A stretch of 64,000 bases of DNA from Rhodoplanes serenus (GCA_009720755.1 WNKV01000007.1:124001-188000), one strand, 5' to 3'. Positions 45,212-54,522 are shown, counted from the stretch's first letter. Made by a program: numbers and translations. Notes: generated from the letters alone by a model not told the origin.

Positions 45212-46138
45212 ATGGCGCGACACGATTCCCGGCGGGCGCTTCCGGACGCCCTGCACGCCACCGCTCCCGTCCTCGTCGAGGGGGCCGCGACACCGCTCGG
45301 CACGTCGCTTCGCACGACGCTCCGCGAGCGGCTCGACCGCGACGGCCGGCTGGCCGTCCGCATGATCGGCGTGGCCTACCTGATCCTGTGGGGCATCACC
45401 TGGTGGTCGCTGGACCATGGCGCCACCGTGCTGACGCGCTTCGGCGCCTGCCGGCTGGAGCCGCTGTCCGAGCTTTTCGTCTGGCGCTGCCTGCCCGAGG
45501 CACCGCTGCCGGCGGTGGTGGATCTTCTCAACGGCGTGCTCGCGGCCACCCTGTGGGCCCCCGCCGTGGTGCTGGCGGCGGTGAGCCAGCCGGACGTACG
45601 GCTGATGGCGGCGGTGCTCGTCGGCCTGCACCTGGTCGGGCTCCCGGCCGCCCTGCTGGTGGCGATCCGTGCCGGCGTTCGCCTGTGTGACGGCGTGGCG
45701 CGCGGCCGGATGAGGCGGGGCCGGATCAAGCCGGTCGAGGCGTCGGATGCGGCGCCGCGCCGGCGCGCGGCCCCGATGACGGAAGCCCCGATCATGGCGG
45801 CCGCCGGCGCGGTCCCGGTCTCGGGTGCAGCGGCGCCCGAGTCCGCCAGCCCTGCGGCGCCGGCCGATCCAGGACGGGAAGCCGCTGCCGCGCTCGGCCC
45901 CGTGGCGACGCTGCGGCGGCTCGCCGGCATCGCCCCCGTGGCGACGCCCGCCTCATCCCGGCCCTCATCCCGGCCCCCATCCCGGGCTTCGTCCCAGGCT
46001 TCGTCCCGGGCTTCGTCCCGGGAGGCGAGCGGGTCCGGTGCCTCGGGCGGCCGTCGACGGCCGTCGCAGGCGCCTGCCGCCGGACCGCCGATCCTGCCCC
46101 GCAGCACGTTCGGGCTGCGCCGCGCCGTTCCGATCTGA
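45212..46138 (+). CDS. Uncharacterised membrane protein with low-complexity tail
   Basis: A 308 aa protein, not recognised. Membrane segments at about residues 50-68 (VRMIGVAYLILWGITWWSL), 100-122 (LPAVVDLLNGVLAATLWAPA) and 132-150 (LMAAVLVGLHLVGLPAALLV), then a basic stretch (RGRMRRGRIKPVE) and a 130-residue Ala/Pro/Ser tail. Part of the tail is encoded by six 12 bp repeats (SSRP/SSRA/SSQA units). Cys81 and Cys92 lie in the first outer loop. ATG at 45212; an ATG at 45191 in frame adds seven residues. No functional context. Confidence 0.65.
   Translation: MARHDSRRALPDALHATAPVLVEGAATPLGTSLRTTLRERLDRDGRLAVRMIGVAYLILWGITWWSLDHGATVLTRFGACRLEPLSELFVWRCLPEAPLPAVVDLLNGVLAATLWAPAVVLAAVSQPDVRLMAAVLVGLHLVGLPAALLVAIRAGVRLCDGVARGRMRRGRIKPVEASDAAPRRRAAPMTEAPIMAAAGAVPVSGAAAPESASPAAPADPGREAAAALGPVATLRRLAGIAPVATPASSRPSSRPPSRASSQASSRASSREASGSGASGGRRRPSQAPAAGPPILPRSTFGLRRAVPI
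45951..46022. repeat. 12 bp tandem repeat, six copies
   Basis: Six units between CCTCATCCCGGC and CTTCGTCCCGGG, exact period 12, in frame within the low-complexity tail of the membrane protein. Confidence 0.9.
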
Positions 46139-46431
46139 CCCGCCGGCGTGATGCCGCCCCGGCGGTGTCGATCGAGGCCGTGGACCGCAGACCAGAACAG
46201 GTGGGTCGCCGCCGCCCGCGGCGTGGTGTCGTGGATGCGGGTTGAAGAGGCGGCCACCTCTTCCGGCGGCGCATCTCGCGCCGGCTCACCTGGTGCGCGT
46301 CTCGCGCCGGATCGCCGGTGTCTGTCACGGCGGGTGGGCAGCGGCGCCGCGGCGTGCGAAGACGGTCGCGAGCGCCGTCGGCCCGCGCGGTGCTCGTGCC
46401 GCCCGGCGGGCCGTCCTTCCGTGCATCGCTC

Positions 46432-47271
46432 ATGAACTACCGACACGCCTTCCATGCCGGCAACTTCGCCGACGTCCTCAAGCACGCGATCCTGGCCCGT
46501 GTGCTCACCCATCTGAGCGACAAGCCGGCCGCCTTCCGGGTGATCGACACCCATGCGGGCGCCGGCCTCTACGATCTCGCCGGCCCGGAGGCGAGCCGCA
46601 CCGGCGAATGGCGCGACGGCATTGGCCGGCTGCGCGATGTGAGCATCCCGTCCGCCGTCGCTGCGCTGCTCGCGCCCTATCTCGACGTCGTGCGCGATCT
46701 CTCGACAGACGGCGCGAGCGCCTATCCCGGATCGCCGCTGCTCGCGCTGCGTCTGCTGCGTCCGCAGGATCGTCTGATCGCGTGTGAGCTGGAGCCCACC
46801 GCCGCCGCCGCACTCGCCGCTGCGCTCGGCCGCGATCCGCGCGCCAAACACGTCACTCTGGATGGGTGGCTAGCCTTGAACGCCTATTTGCCGCCGAAGG
46901 AACGTCGCGGTGTCGTGCTGGTCGATCCGCCGTTCGAGCGCGCCGACGAGTTCTCACGACTGACACACGGGATCGTGAACGCGACGCGCAAATGGGCCAC
47001 CGGCACGTACCTGATCTGGTACCCGATCAAGGAGCGGCGCGAGCCGGCGGCTTTCGTGGACGCCTTGGTCCGGGCCGGCATCGGCAAAATTCTCGGGATC
47101 GAGCTCGACATCGGAGAATGCGGTCCCGGGCTGCGCGCCACCGGCGTCGTCGTGATTAATCCGCCCTGGCGGCTCGCCGACGAGATGCGGCTGCTGATCG
47201 ACTGGCTGGTGCCGGTTCTCGCCCGTGGTCCCGGTGCGGCCGCGCGGGTCGACTGGATCGCCGGTGGCTGA
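46432..47271 (+). CDS. rlmJ: 23S rRNA (adenine2030-N6)-methyltransferase
   Basis: SAM-dependent rRNA methyltransferase of 279 aa. The start MNYRHAFHAGNFADVLKHAI is the family signature; the SAM loop is VIDTHAGAGLYDLAGPEA and the catalytic DPPF motif is VVLVDPPFERADEF. Length is standard. ATG at 46432; the frame is open upstream without likeness. The 293 bp before it hold no gene that I can support. Confidence 0.95.
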   Translation: MNYRHAFHAGNFADVLKHAILARVLTHLSDKPAAFRVIDTHAGAGLYDLAGPEASRTGEWRDGIGRLRDVSIPSAVAALLAPYLDVVRDLSTDGASAYPGSPLLALRLLRPQDRLIACELEPTAAAALAAALGRDPRAKHVTLDGWLALNAYLPPKERRGVVLVDPPFERADEFSRLTHGIVNATRKWATGTYLIWYPIKERREPAAFVDALVRAGIGKILGIELDIGECGPGLRATGVVVINPPWRLADEMRLLIDWLVPVLARGPGAAARVDWIAGG

Positions 47272-47467
47272 TGTCGTTGTCAGAACGGCCCTGCTTCCTC
47301 TTTTTGGCTCGCAACCTCTATGTTAAAGTTTGATGGGGCTCTGACGTTCCGTCTCCCGCGAGCCGCCGCGGCGCATGCGCCGAGGTTTCTGCGGCATGTG
47401 ACGTCCGGCCGCGCTGCCGTGCTGTGAGGGCCGGTGGCGTAACAGCATGGGGATTAGGAGTGTCCCG

Positions 47468-47680
47468 ATGGCAATGGCGGGTACGGTCAAGTTCTTCAAC
47501 AGCGAGCGCGGATACGGCTTCATCAAGCCCGACGACGGCGGTCGCGATGTCTTCGTGCACATCACCGCCGTCGAGCGGGCGGGTCTGAAGTCGCTCAACG
47601 AAGGTCAGCGGATCAGCTTCGACGTCGAGCCCGACAAGAAGGGAAAGGGGCCGAAGGCGGTCAATCTCGTGGTGTCGTGA
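47468..47680 (+). CDS. Cold shock protein
   Basis: A 70 aa single cold-shock domain. RNP1 is ERGYGFIKP and RNP2 is VFVHITAV; the start MAMAGTVKFFNSERG is typical of alphaproteobacterial CspA-type RNA chaperones. ATG at 47468 has TAGGAG upstream; an in-frame ATG at 47447 is less likely. A 196 bp spacer separates it from rlmJ and includes an AT-rich patch near 47310-47330 (TATGTTAAAGTTTGATGG) that could be its promoter or part of a long leader, as is usual for csp genes. Confidence 0.95.
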   Translation: MAMAGTVKFFNSERGYGFIKPDDGGRDVFVHITAVERAGLKSLNEGQRISFDVEPDKKGKGPKAVNLVVS

Positions 47681-48274
47681 TGCGCTGCGGCGTCCTGCGG
47701 CGCGGCCGGCCGGGCGGCGCAACGCGGGACGCGGACGTCACCGTGCGGATCAGCGGAGCGAGAATCGCCCCCCGCAAGACGTGATCGGACCTTGATCTGA
47801 TCAGGTCAGGTGACGCGGCTTCGACCGGACCCCCTGGGGAGGAGCCGACGGCGGTCGTGATCAGGTGCGTGCATGACCCGCACCGGACCGAGACGCCACG
47901 CTTCGAGCATCGCAGAGCTGAGGCCGGATCGACCGCCCGGAACGGCGGCGGTACGACGGGATCGTCGCGATCCCGTCGCCGGACTCGGCTGCGCCTCGCT
48001 GGGGTTTCGTCATCCGAAACACGTCAGCGCGGCGCTGCTGCGGAACACCGAGCCCGCGAGACGCCGCAACTCGCCGGGCGCCGAGGCCTCGGGCTGTCGA
48101 AGGTGCCGGACACGGAGGCGGGGCACGCCGCCGTCGAGCGTTCCCGCGCGGCCGCACCCTGTGGCGCGGCCATGCCGTCGTGCGGGGGCGTCTTGGTGGT
48201 GAGTGTCCAGTGTTGATTGTCCAATGGTGAGCGCACCGAGGGGTGTTCCCGCCGCGCGTCGCTTGGCAGCATCC

Positions 48275-48326
48275 GTCCTGGCCGCCCGTCCTGGCCGCCC
48301 GTCCTGGCCCTTCGTCCTGGCCCGCG
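48275..48326. repeat. 13 bp tandem repeat in the gene-free stretch
   Basis: GTCCTGGCCGCCC at 48275-48287 and 48288-48300 are identical; 48301-48313 and 48314-48326 are near copies, and GTGTGTTGGCCCGC and GTGTTCTGGCC follow. Confidence 0.85.
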
Positions 48327-48724
48327 TGTGTTGGCCCGCGTGTTCTGGCCGAGAGCTTGTCGTGGTCGCGCAGCGGTCGCCGCTTGCGGTCCGCGCGGCC
48401 GCACCGTCTTTGCGAGGCCGTCTTGGTGCGGCCGTTCTTATGGAGCTGTCGTCGTGTGGTCGCCGATGCCACGGGCCGCATGCGGCATCGTCGGCGTGCC
48501 GCCGATGCGGCATGCGGGAGGCCGCTCGTCGATCCCGCCGCGCTCGTTCCCCGTCTCGCCCTCGTGGTGAGGAGCGCTCCGGTGCGTTGCGCCGCGCACC
48601 TCGAACCATGAGGCCACGGAAGTGGCCGCACTCAAGCCACCAGGACGGAGAGTGGTTCGCGACTGCGCGTCGGGAGGATGCGTCCGGCGGTCCCTGACGC
48701 CGCGAAACGTCGCGTCGGCGCAAA

Positions 48725-48758
48725 AGGGAAACGCTCCGGCGCGCATGCGCCGGAGCGT
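48725..48758 (-). terminator. Terminator of the porin gene
   Basis: Perfect 12 bp stem ACGCTCCGGCGC (48731-48742) / GCGCCGGAGCGT (48747-48758) with a 4-base loop, followed on the minus strand by TTCCCTTTTG. It lies about 30 bp after the porin stop codon. Confidence 0.8.
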
Positions 48759-48789
48759 CATCCGAGCGGCGCTGAGGGGCCGCGCGCCG

Positions 48790-49413
48790 TCAGAATCGAT
48801 AGTTCAGGCCGAAACGGAGGATGCTGGACTCGATTCCGGCATTGAAGCCGAGGCCGCTGTAGAACTCGTTGTCGAGATCGACATAGAGATACTCGGCGCG
48901 GGCGCTCCAGTTGGGCGTGAATGCCACCTCGATGCCGCCGCCCGCGGTCCATCCCGTGTGGGTCTTGGTCTGCGACCAGCCGAACCACTCCACCTCGCCG
49001 CGGCCGTAGGCGAAGCCGCCGGTGCCGTAGAGCAGGATGTTGTTGATGGCGAAGCCGACGCGCCCGCGCAGGGTGCCGAACCACGGGTTGGAGAACTTGT
49101 AGGGCGCGAACGTGTCCTCGGCGCCCGAGAACTGGAAATCCGTCTCGCCGCCGATGACGAACTGGCCGATCTGATAGTTGTAGCCGCCCTGGATGCCGCC
49201 GACGAAGCCGTCGGGCTTCAGGCCGAACTGCGACGAGCCGAACTGATAGCCGAGATTGATGCCCAGATACGGCCCGGTCCAGGTCGGCACCGCCGCATAG
49301 GGCGGCGCCGGCTGCGGGTAGGGGGCGCTGTAGCGCATGTCGGCCGCGATCGACGGCGCCGACAGCAGGGTCGCGGCGATCAGGCCGGCCGTCGTGATCC
49401 TCGTGAACGTCAT
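48790..49413 (-). CDS. Outer membrane beta-barrel protein (Omp25/Omp31-like)
   Basis: A 207 aa protein with a signal peptide (TTAGLIAATLLSAPSIAADM, cleavage after SIA or AAD region), a Pro-rich linker and a small barrel: WTGPYLGINLGYQFGSSQFG, GFVGGIQGGYNYQIGQFVIG, GETDFQFSG, LLYGTGGFAYGRGEVEW, WTAGGGIEVAFTPNWSARAE and the C-terminal Phe (FGLNYRF) for outer membrane assembly. This pattern is typical of the Hyphomicrobiales Omp25/31 family. ATG at 49413 has GGAGG six bases upstream. It ends at a strong terminator and is probably single. Confidence 0.93.
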   Translation of the reverse strand: MTFTRITTAGLIAATLLSAPSIAADMRYSAPYPQPAPPYAAVPTWTGPYLGINLGYQFGSSQFGLKPDGFVGGIQGGYNYQIGQFVIGGETDFQFSGAEDTFAPYKFSNPWFGTLRGRVGFAINNILLYGTGGFAYGRGEVEWFGWSQTKTHTGWTAGGGIEVAFTPNWSARAEYLYVDLDNEFYSGLGFNAGIESSILRFGLNYRF

Positions 49414-49818
49414 CGTCACCTCCACGCCACCCGTGTCCGGCCGGTTCCGCCGGCCGTGGCGACGCCCCGGTGTGCCGGCTTGTCGCCCGCCATCGTGGAC
49501 CCCGAAGGACCAGCCGACGGCGAAAGATGGATAATTTCGTGTTTCGACTTATCGCGGCCTTCGAGTAAATCTTTCCTTACCTGGTGGCCTGCACCGACCG
49601 TTAATCTTAACGTCCCGTTTACTTGCCCTGACGGGAGGTTAATGGCCGGAGACCGGCCGCTGAAGGGCCGGCGGGAGGCCGCGCCGCGCCCCGGTTGCCA
49701 AGTCGGAGCCGACCCACCACAGTGCCGCGAGCCGCCGCCTCGCCGGGCGGCGCTGTTCCGCCAAGACCCCGTCGCGACCCCGCGAATCGGGCGAGACCCT
49801 GCGAGTCGAGAGCCTGCA
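49414..49818. other. Divergent promoter region of the porin and SDR genes
   Basis: 405 bp. The part 49530-49645 is distinctly AT-richer. It holds the dyad CGTTAA-TC-TTAACG (49599-49612) and a second stem TCCCGT (49613-49618) / ACGGGA (49631-49636). The porin gene transcribed leftward and the SDR gene transcribed rightward should both start here. Confidence 0.6.
49599..49612. promoter_or_regulatory. AT-rich dyad in the porin/SDR spacer
   Basis: CGTTAA-TC-TTAACG, perfect 6 bp arms. The TTAA halves recall CtrA half-sites but the spacing is 2, not the 7 of TTAA-N7-TTAA, so I do not call it a CtrA box. Confidence 0.45.
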
Positions 49819-50592
49819 ATGCGCATCGTGCCTGTGCCGTCCCGTTCCGCCCTGGTCACCGGCGGGGCGCAGCGCATCGGACGGGCGATCGTGCGGGCGC
49901 TGGCCGGCGCCGGCTATGCGGTCGCCGTGCATGCCCGTGGCTCGGCCGCCGAGGCGGAGAGCCTGTGCGCCGAGATCGCCAATGCGGGCGGCGTCGCGCG
50001 TCCGGTGCTGGCCGATCTCGCCGACCACGCTGCGGTGCTCGGCCTGGTCGATGCCGCGGCGCGGCTGGTCGGCCCGCTGGCGCTGCTCGTCAACAACGCC
50101 TCGACCTTCGAGCGCGACGAGATCGGCGGGCTCGACCGTGCCCTGTTCGACCTCCACATGGCGGTCAACCTGCGCGCCCCGGTGTTCCTGGCCGATGCCT
50201 TCGCGGCTCAGGCCCCGGCCGACGCCGATGCGTCGGTCGTCAACCTGATCGATCAGCGCGTCTACAAGCCGACGCCGCGCTTCCTCTCCTACGGGCTGAG
50301 CAAGAGCGCGCTCCACACCGCCACCACGACCCTCGCCCAGGCGCTGGCGCCGCGGGTGCGGGTCAATGCGGTCGCCCCTGGGCCGACGCTGCCGAGCCCG
50401 CGCCAGGATGCCGCCGCCTTCGCCCGCCAGGCGAGCGCGGTGCCGCTCGGCCGCGGCCCGTCACCCGAGGAGATCGCCGACGCGGTGCTCTACCTCGCCA
50501 CCGCCCGCAGCGTCACCGGCGAGACCATCGCGGTCGACGGCGGCCAGCGGCTCGCCTGGCAGACCCCGGACGCGGTCGGCATCGACGAGTGA
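49819..50592 (+). CDS. Short-chain dehydrogenase, pteridine-reductase/FolM-like
   Basis: A 257 aa Rossmann-fold oxidoreductase. The nucleotide loop reads [16 protein letters not shown], i.e. the TGX3RXG form of pteridine reductases rather than TGX3GXG. In place of the catalytic Ser there is LIDQRVYKP, with Asp upstream of the YGLSK motif (SYGLSKSAL), again as in pteridine reductases. It may reduce dihydromonapterin or a folate. ATG at 49819 is supported by likeness; the frame is open far upstream. It precedes uvrC by 41 bp. Confidence 0.85.
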   Translation: MRIVPVPSRSALVTGGAQRIGRAIVRALAGAGYAVAVHARGSAAEAESLCAEIANAGGVARPVLADLADHAAVLGLVDAAARLVGPLALLVNNASTFERDEIGGLDRALFDLHMAVNLRAPVFLADAFAAQAPADADASVVNLIDQRVYKPTPRFLSYGLSKSALHTATTTLAQALAPRVRVNAVAPGPTLPSPRQDAAAFARQASAVPLGRGPSPEEIADAVLYLATARSVTGETIAVDGGQRLAWQTPDAVGIDE

Positions 50593-50633
50593 TCGCGCCG
50601 CCGCAGGCGGACGTGCCGCGCTTCGCGCCTTAT

Positions 50634-52913
50634 ATGACACGCATGCAGAAGTCCCAGCAGAACATCGACCCGGCTCTCGATCCCGATCTCGATCGCGACG
50701 CCGCCGACGAGGAGGCGGATGCGGCGCTGCCGGATCTGCCGGAGGTCGAGCCCGAGGCGCCGCCGGCGGAGCCCGGCACGCTCGCGGCCGGCCGCGCCGT
50801 CATCGCCCGCCATGCCCGCCTGGCGCCGACCTCGCCCGGCGTCTACCGCATGATCGGCGCCGGCGACGAGGTTCTCTATGTCGGCAAGGCCAAGGACATC
50901 CGCCGGCGCGTCACCTCCTATGCGCGGCCGACCGGCCACGTCACCCGCATCGCCCGGATGATCGCCGCCACCGTGGCGATGGAGTTCATCTCCACCGCCA
51001 CCGAGACCGAGGCGCTGCTGCTCGAGGCGAACCTCATCAAGCGCCTGCGGCCGCGCTTCAACGTGCTGCTGCGCGACGACAAGTCGTTCCCCTACATCCT
51101 CATCACGGCCGACGGCCTGCCGGCGCAGATCTGCAAGCATCGCGGGGCCCGCACCCGGGCCGGCGCCTATTTCGGGCCGTTCGCGGCGGTCGGCGCCGTC
51201 AACCGCACCATCACGGCGCTGCAACGGGCGTTCCTGCTGCGCTCCTGCTCGGATTCGGTCTACGAGAGCCGCACCCGGCCCTGCCTCTTGCACCAGATCA
51301 AGCGCTGCGCCGCCCCCTGCACGGGCGAGATCGCGCCCGACGACTACGCCGTGCTGGTCGGCGAGGCGACCGCGTTCCTGTCGGGCGAGAGCCGGGCGGT
51401 GCGGGCCGAGCTGGCGCGCGACATGGAGGCGGCCGCCGAGGCGCTCGACTTCGAGCGCGCCACGGTGCTGCGCGACCGCCTCGCCGCCATGGCGGCCGTG
51501 CAGGCCCACCAGGGCATCAATCCGCGCGGCGTCGAGGAGGCCGACGTCTTCGCGGTCCACCAAGAGGGCGGCTTCTTCTGTATCGAGGTGTTCTTCTTCC
51601 GGGCCGGGCAGAACTGGGGCAACCGCGCCTACTTCCCGAAGGCGGACCGCACCCTCGCGGCCGAGGACGTGCTCGCCTCGTTCCTGGCCCAGTTCTACGA
51701 CGACAAGCCGTGTCCGCGCCTCCTGCTCCTGTCGCACGACATCGCCGAGTGCCGGCTGCTCGCCGACGCGCTGTCGCTCAGGGCGGGGCGGCGGGTCGAG
51801 ATCGCGGTGCCGCGGCGGGGCGAGAAGAAGGAGCTGGTCGACCACGCGGCCGCCAATGCCCGCGAGGCGCTCGGCCGCAAGCTCGCCGACACCGCCTCGC
51901 AGCAGAAGCTCCTGGAGGCGCTGGCCGGCGCCTTCGGGCTGCCGCGGCCGCCGCGGCGGGTGGAGGTCTACGACAACAGCCACATCCAGGGCTCGAACCC
52001 GGTCGGCGTCATGGTGGTGGCGGGGCCGGAGGGCTTCCGCAAGAGCCAGTACCGCAAGTTCAACATCCGCTCCGCCGATCTCGCCCCCGGCGACGACTAC
52101 GGCATGATGCGCGAGGTGCTGGAGCGCCGCTTCAAGCGGCTGCTGGGGGAGGGGAGGGCGGAGCCCGAGGCGCCCGATGCGCCCGTGGATGCGCCGAAGA
52201 GTCCCGCACCGCCGCAGAGCCCCCCACCCCCGACCCCTCCCCGCCATTCGCTGGTGCGAATGGGAGGAGGGGAGCCGCAGCACCTCGAATTCACGTCCCA
52301 GAGCATGAGCCTCCCGGGCTCCCCTCCCCCCGCGAGCGAAGCTCGTGGCGGGGAGGGGGCGGGGGTGGGGGGCAGCGGCGCTGCGGCTCCAGCCGCGACG
52401 CACCCGACCCCACCAGCCGATCTCGCCCCCGATTCCGACACCGAGCCGGCCGAATCACCGTGGCCGGATCTCGTGCTGATCGACGGCGGCCCGGGCCAGC
52501 TCGCCGCGGCGCGCGAGACGCTGGCGGCGCTCGGCATCGCCGATGTGCCGCTGGTGTCGATCGCCAAGGGGCCCGACCGCGATGCCGGCCGCGAGCATTT
52601 CCACATGGCGGGCCGCGCGCCGTTCCGGCTGGCGCCGCGCGACCCGGTCCTCTACTTCGTCCAGCGGCTGCGCGACGAGGCGCATCGCTTCGCGGTGGGA
52701 TCGCACCGGGCGCGTCGCCGCCGCGACGTGCGCGAGGCCGGCTTGCAGGAGATCCCCGGCGTCGGCCCGGCGCGCAAGCGCGCGCTCCTGCATCACTTCG
52801 GCACGCTGAAGGCGATCGAGCGCGCCTCGCCGGCGGATCTCGCCCGGGTTCCCGGCGTCAGTGCCGAGACGGCGCGGCGCATCTATGCGTATTTCCACGA
52901 GGCCGCGTCGTGA
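50634..52913 (+). CDS. uvrC: Excinuclease ABC subunit C, with an in-frame insertion
   Basis: Nuclease that makes both cuts in nucleotide excision repair. Order: acidic N-terminal tail (1-50), GIY-YIG domain ([20 protein letters not shown], 73-150), UVR helix pair (about 255-290), RNase H-like domain ([36 protein letters not shown]) and C-terminal helix-hairpin-helix ([19 protein letters not shown]). At 759 aa it is over 100 residues longer than usual. The excess lies between [10 protein letters not shown] and [10 protein letters not shown], inside the second nuclease domain, and is mostly an inverted-repeat element. ATG 50634 or 50643. It is followed by pgsA, moaD and moaE. Confidence 0.95.
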   Translation: MTRMQKSQQNIDPALDPDLDRDAADEEADAALPDLPEVEPEAPPAEPGTLAAGRAVIARHARLAPTSPGVYRMIGAGDEVLYVGKAKDIRRRVTSYARPTGHVTRIARMIAATVAMEFISTATETEALLLEANLIKRLRPRFNVLLRDDKSFPYILITADGLPAQICKHRGARTRAGAYFGPFAAVGAVNRTITALQRAFLLRSCSDSVYESRTRPCLLHQIKRCAAPCTGEIAPDDYAVLVGEATAFLSGESRAVRAELARDMEAAAEALDFERATVLRDRLAAMAAVQAHQGINPRGVEEADVFAVHQEGGFFCIEVFFFRAGQNWGNRAYFPKADRTLAAEDVLASFLAQFYDDKPCPRLLLLSHDIAECRLLADALSLRAGRRVEIAVPRRGEKKELVDHAAANAREALGRKLADTASQQKLLEALAGAFGLPRPPRRVEVYDNSHIQGSNPVGVMVVAGPEGFRKSQYRKFNIRSADLAPGDDYGMMREVLERRFKRLLGEGRAEPEAPDAPVDAPKSPAPPQSPPPPTPPRHSLVRMGGGEPQHLEFTSQSMSLPGSPPPASEARGGEGAGVGGSGAAAPAATHPTPPADLAPDSDTEPAESPWPDLVLIDGGPGQLAAARETLAALGIADVPLVSIAKGPDRDAGREHFHMAGRAPFRLAPRDPVLYFVQRLRDEAHRFAVGSHRARRRRDVREAGLQEIPGVGPARKRALLHHFGTLKAIERASPADLARVPGVSAETARRIYAYFHEAAS
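52211..52386. repeat. Inverted-repeat element inserted in uvrC
   Basis: Left arm about 52211-52276 (GCCGCAGAGCCCCCCACCCC ... GAGGGGAGCC) and right arm about 52317-52386 (GGCTCCCCTCCCCCC ... GGGGGTGGGGGGCAGCGGCG and CTGCGG) are reverse complements with differences in the central loops; 40 bp lie between. It is read through in the uvrC frame, encoding a Pro/Gly/Ser-rich stretch from about residue 526 to 585. Confidence 0.85.
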
Positions 52914-52971
52914 CGGGTGATCTGTCGCGCAAAGGCTGTTAGAGGACGGCAACCGAGGTTATCTTGCGCGT

Positions 52972-53604
52972 ATGGAGATCGTGACCTCCCGTAACATGCC
53001 GGCGCGGCCGCTGGCCCTGCCCAACATTCTCACCTACGGCCGGATCGCCGCGGTGCCCCTGGTGGTCGCCTGCATGTACGGCCAGATCGTCCTGGAGGGC
53101 GGTATCTGGCTGCGCTGGGTGGCGCTGGTGCTCTACGTCGCCGCCGCCGTGACCGACTTCCTGGACGGCTATCTGGCGCGCTCGTGGGGCCAGCAGTCGA
53201 GCTTCGGTCGCATGCTCGATCCGATCGCCGACAAGCTGCTGGTGTCCGCCTGCCTGCTGATGCTGGCCGCCGATCGTACCATCTACGGCTGGTCGATCTG
53301 GGCCGCCATCATCATCCTGTGCCGCGAGATCCTGGTCTCGGGCCTGCGCGAGTATCTGGCCGAGTTGCAGGTCAGCGTGCCGGTGACGCGGCTCGCCAAG
53401 TGGAAGACGTCGGTGCAGCTCGTCGCCATCGGGGTGCTGCTCGCCGGCGATGCCGGCGACAACCTGGTGTCGACCTCGGTCTATCTCGGCTTCCCGCTCG
53501 TCACCTTCACGGGACTGACGCTCCTGTGGGTGTCGGCGCTCCTGACCCTCTACACCGGCTACGATTACTTCCGGGCCGGCCTCCACCACCTGATCGAGGA
53601 ATGA
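52972..53604 (+). CDS. pgsA: CDP-diacylglycerol-glycerol-3-phosphate 3-phosphatidyltransferase
   Basis: Inner-membrane enzyme for the committed step to phosphatidylglycerol. The CDP-alcohol phosphatidyltransferase signature DX2DGX2ARX8GX3DX3D is present as DFLDGYLARSWGQQSSFGRM then LDPIADK. The 210 aa protein has five to six membrane helices, starting ALPNILTYGRIAAVPLVV. ATG at 52972. moaD begins one base after its stop codon. Confidence 0.95.
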   Translation: MEIVTSRNMPARPLALPNILTYGRIAAVPLVVACMYGQIVLEGGIWLRWVALVLYVAAAVTDFLDGYLARSWGQQSSFGRMLDPIADKLLVSACLLMLAADRTIYGWSIWAAIIILCREILVSGLREYLAELQVSVPVTRLAKWKTSVQLVAIGVLLAGDAGDNLVSTSVYLGFPLVTFTGLTLLWVSALLTLYTGYDYFRAGLHHLIEE

Positions 53605-53605
53605 C

Positions 53606-53857
53606 GTGAAGGTCCTGTACTTCGCCTGGGTGCGCGAGCGGGTCGGCAAGGCCGAGGAGATGGTCGAGCCGCCGGCCGGCGTCGTCACCGTCGCGGATCT
53701 GATGGACTGGCTCGCCGGCCGCGACGAAGCCTATGCGCACGCCTTCGAGAACCGCCGGTCGATCCGCGCCGCCGTCGACCAGGCGCATGTGCGGCCGGAC
53801 ACCGCCATCGCCGGGGCGCGCGAGATCGCCTTCTTCCCGCCGATGACCGGCGGGTGA
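53606..53857 (+). CDS. moaD: Molybdopterin synthase sulfur carrier subunit
   Basis: Ubiquitin-like 83 aa protein that carries sulfur as a thiocarboxylate on its C-terminal glycine. KVLYFAWVRERVGKAEEMVE starts the fold and the end AFFPPMTGG has the required GG. GTG start at 53606 right after pgsA, so translation is coupled. moaE follows by 13 bp. Confidence 0.95.
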   Translation: MKVLYFAWVRERVGKAEEMVEPPAGVVTVADLMDWLAGRDEAYAHAFENRRSIRAAVDQAHVRPDTAIAGAREIAFFPPMTGG

Positions 53858-53870
53858 GGCCGTTGGCCGT

Positions 53871-54362
53871 ATGATGGTCCGACCCAAGGTCCGTATTCAG
53901 CGCGAGCCGTTCGACGCCGCCGCCGAGGCGCGGGCGCTGACGGCGGGGCGCACCGACATCGGCGCGGTGGTGACCTTCACGGGCATCTGCCGTGGGAGCG
54001 ACGACGGCCGCGCCGTCGCGGCGCTGACGCTCGAGCACTACCCCGGCATGGCCGAGGCCGAGATCGAGCGCCACGTCGCCGAGGCGGAAGCGCGCTGGGC
54101 GCTCCTCGGCGTCACCGTCGTTCACCGCCACGGCCGGCTGGTGCCCGGCGACGACATCGTGCTGGTGGTCACCGCCTCGTCGCATCGGGGCGACGCCTTC
54201 GCGGCGGCCGAGTTCCTGATGGATTGGCTGAAGACCAAGGCGCCGTTCTGGAAGAAGGAGGAGGCCGGCGAAGGCGCCGGCTGGGTCGAGGCCAAGGCCG
54301 ACGACGATGCGGCGGCGGCCCGCTGGGCGCCGCCCGGAGACCCGGCCGCTGGCGGCGCGTGA
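53871..54362 (+). CDS. moaE: Molybdopterin synthase catalytic subunit
   Basis: A 163 aa protein that inserts two sulfurs from MoaD into precursor Z. Visible: GAVVTFTGICRGSDDGRAVA, LEHYPGMAEAEIERHVAEAE, VVHRHGRLVPGDDIVLVVTA, SSHRGDAFAAAEFLMDWLKT and the active-site region KAPFWKKEE with its lysines. The C-terminal 30 residues are Ala/Asp-rich. Start at ATG 53871; ATG 53874 is adjacent. Confidence 0.95.
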   Translation: MMVRPKVRIQREPFDAAAEARALTAGRTDIGAVVTFTGICRGSDDGRAVAALTLEHYPGMAEAEIERHVAEAEARWALLGVTVVHRHGRLVPGDDIVLVVTASSHRGDAFAAAEFLMDWLKTKAPFWKKEEAGEGAGWVEAKADDDAAAARWAPPGDPAAGGA

Positions 54363-54432
54363 GGGCACCTGAAGCGTCGACGCCGTGTTCGGAACGGGCC
54401 GCATCGGCCGCAAGGACACTCGGCGTCGAACA

Positions 54433-54467
54433 AGAAAATGCCCACCGCCCGCGCGGGCGATGGGCAT
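54433..54467 (-). terminator. Terminator of the aminotransferase gene
   Basis: On the minus strand ATGCCCATCGCCCGC / GCGGGCGGTGGGCAT (54438-54467) pair with one U-G wobble, followed by TTTTCTTGTT. It lies between the convergent moaE and ilvE genes, about 56 bp after the ilvE stop, and can serve ilvE. Confidence 0.85.
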
Positions 54468-54522
54468 CGAACGCGCGGCGACCGCGCGCCCCGGCGAGGG
54501 CGACGCGCGGCCGGATCGCGGA

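Larger units (their letters stand above)
47681..48789. other. 1.1 kb gene-free stretch with a 13 bp tandem repeat
   Basis: Open frames exist on both strands, but all give Arg/Pro/Ala-rich products with no start context or recognisable domain, as expected of non-coding GC-rich DNA. A 13 bp unit GTCCTGGCCGCCC is repeated four times at 48275-48326 with two further decayed copies; 13 is not a multiple of three. The right end has the porin terminator. I cannot exclude a non-coding RNA. Confidence 0.55.

Noticed and set aside
47861-48723. Open frames on both strands in the 1.1 kb stretch after the csp gene
   Set aside because: Overlapping Arg/Pro/Ala-rich products in several frames, no plausible start signals, and a 13 bp repeat incompatible with a conserved frame.
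49599-49612. CtrA binding site in the porin/SDR spacer
   Set aside because: The two TTAA halves are 2 bp apart, not the 7 bp of the CtrA consensus.
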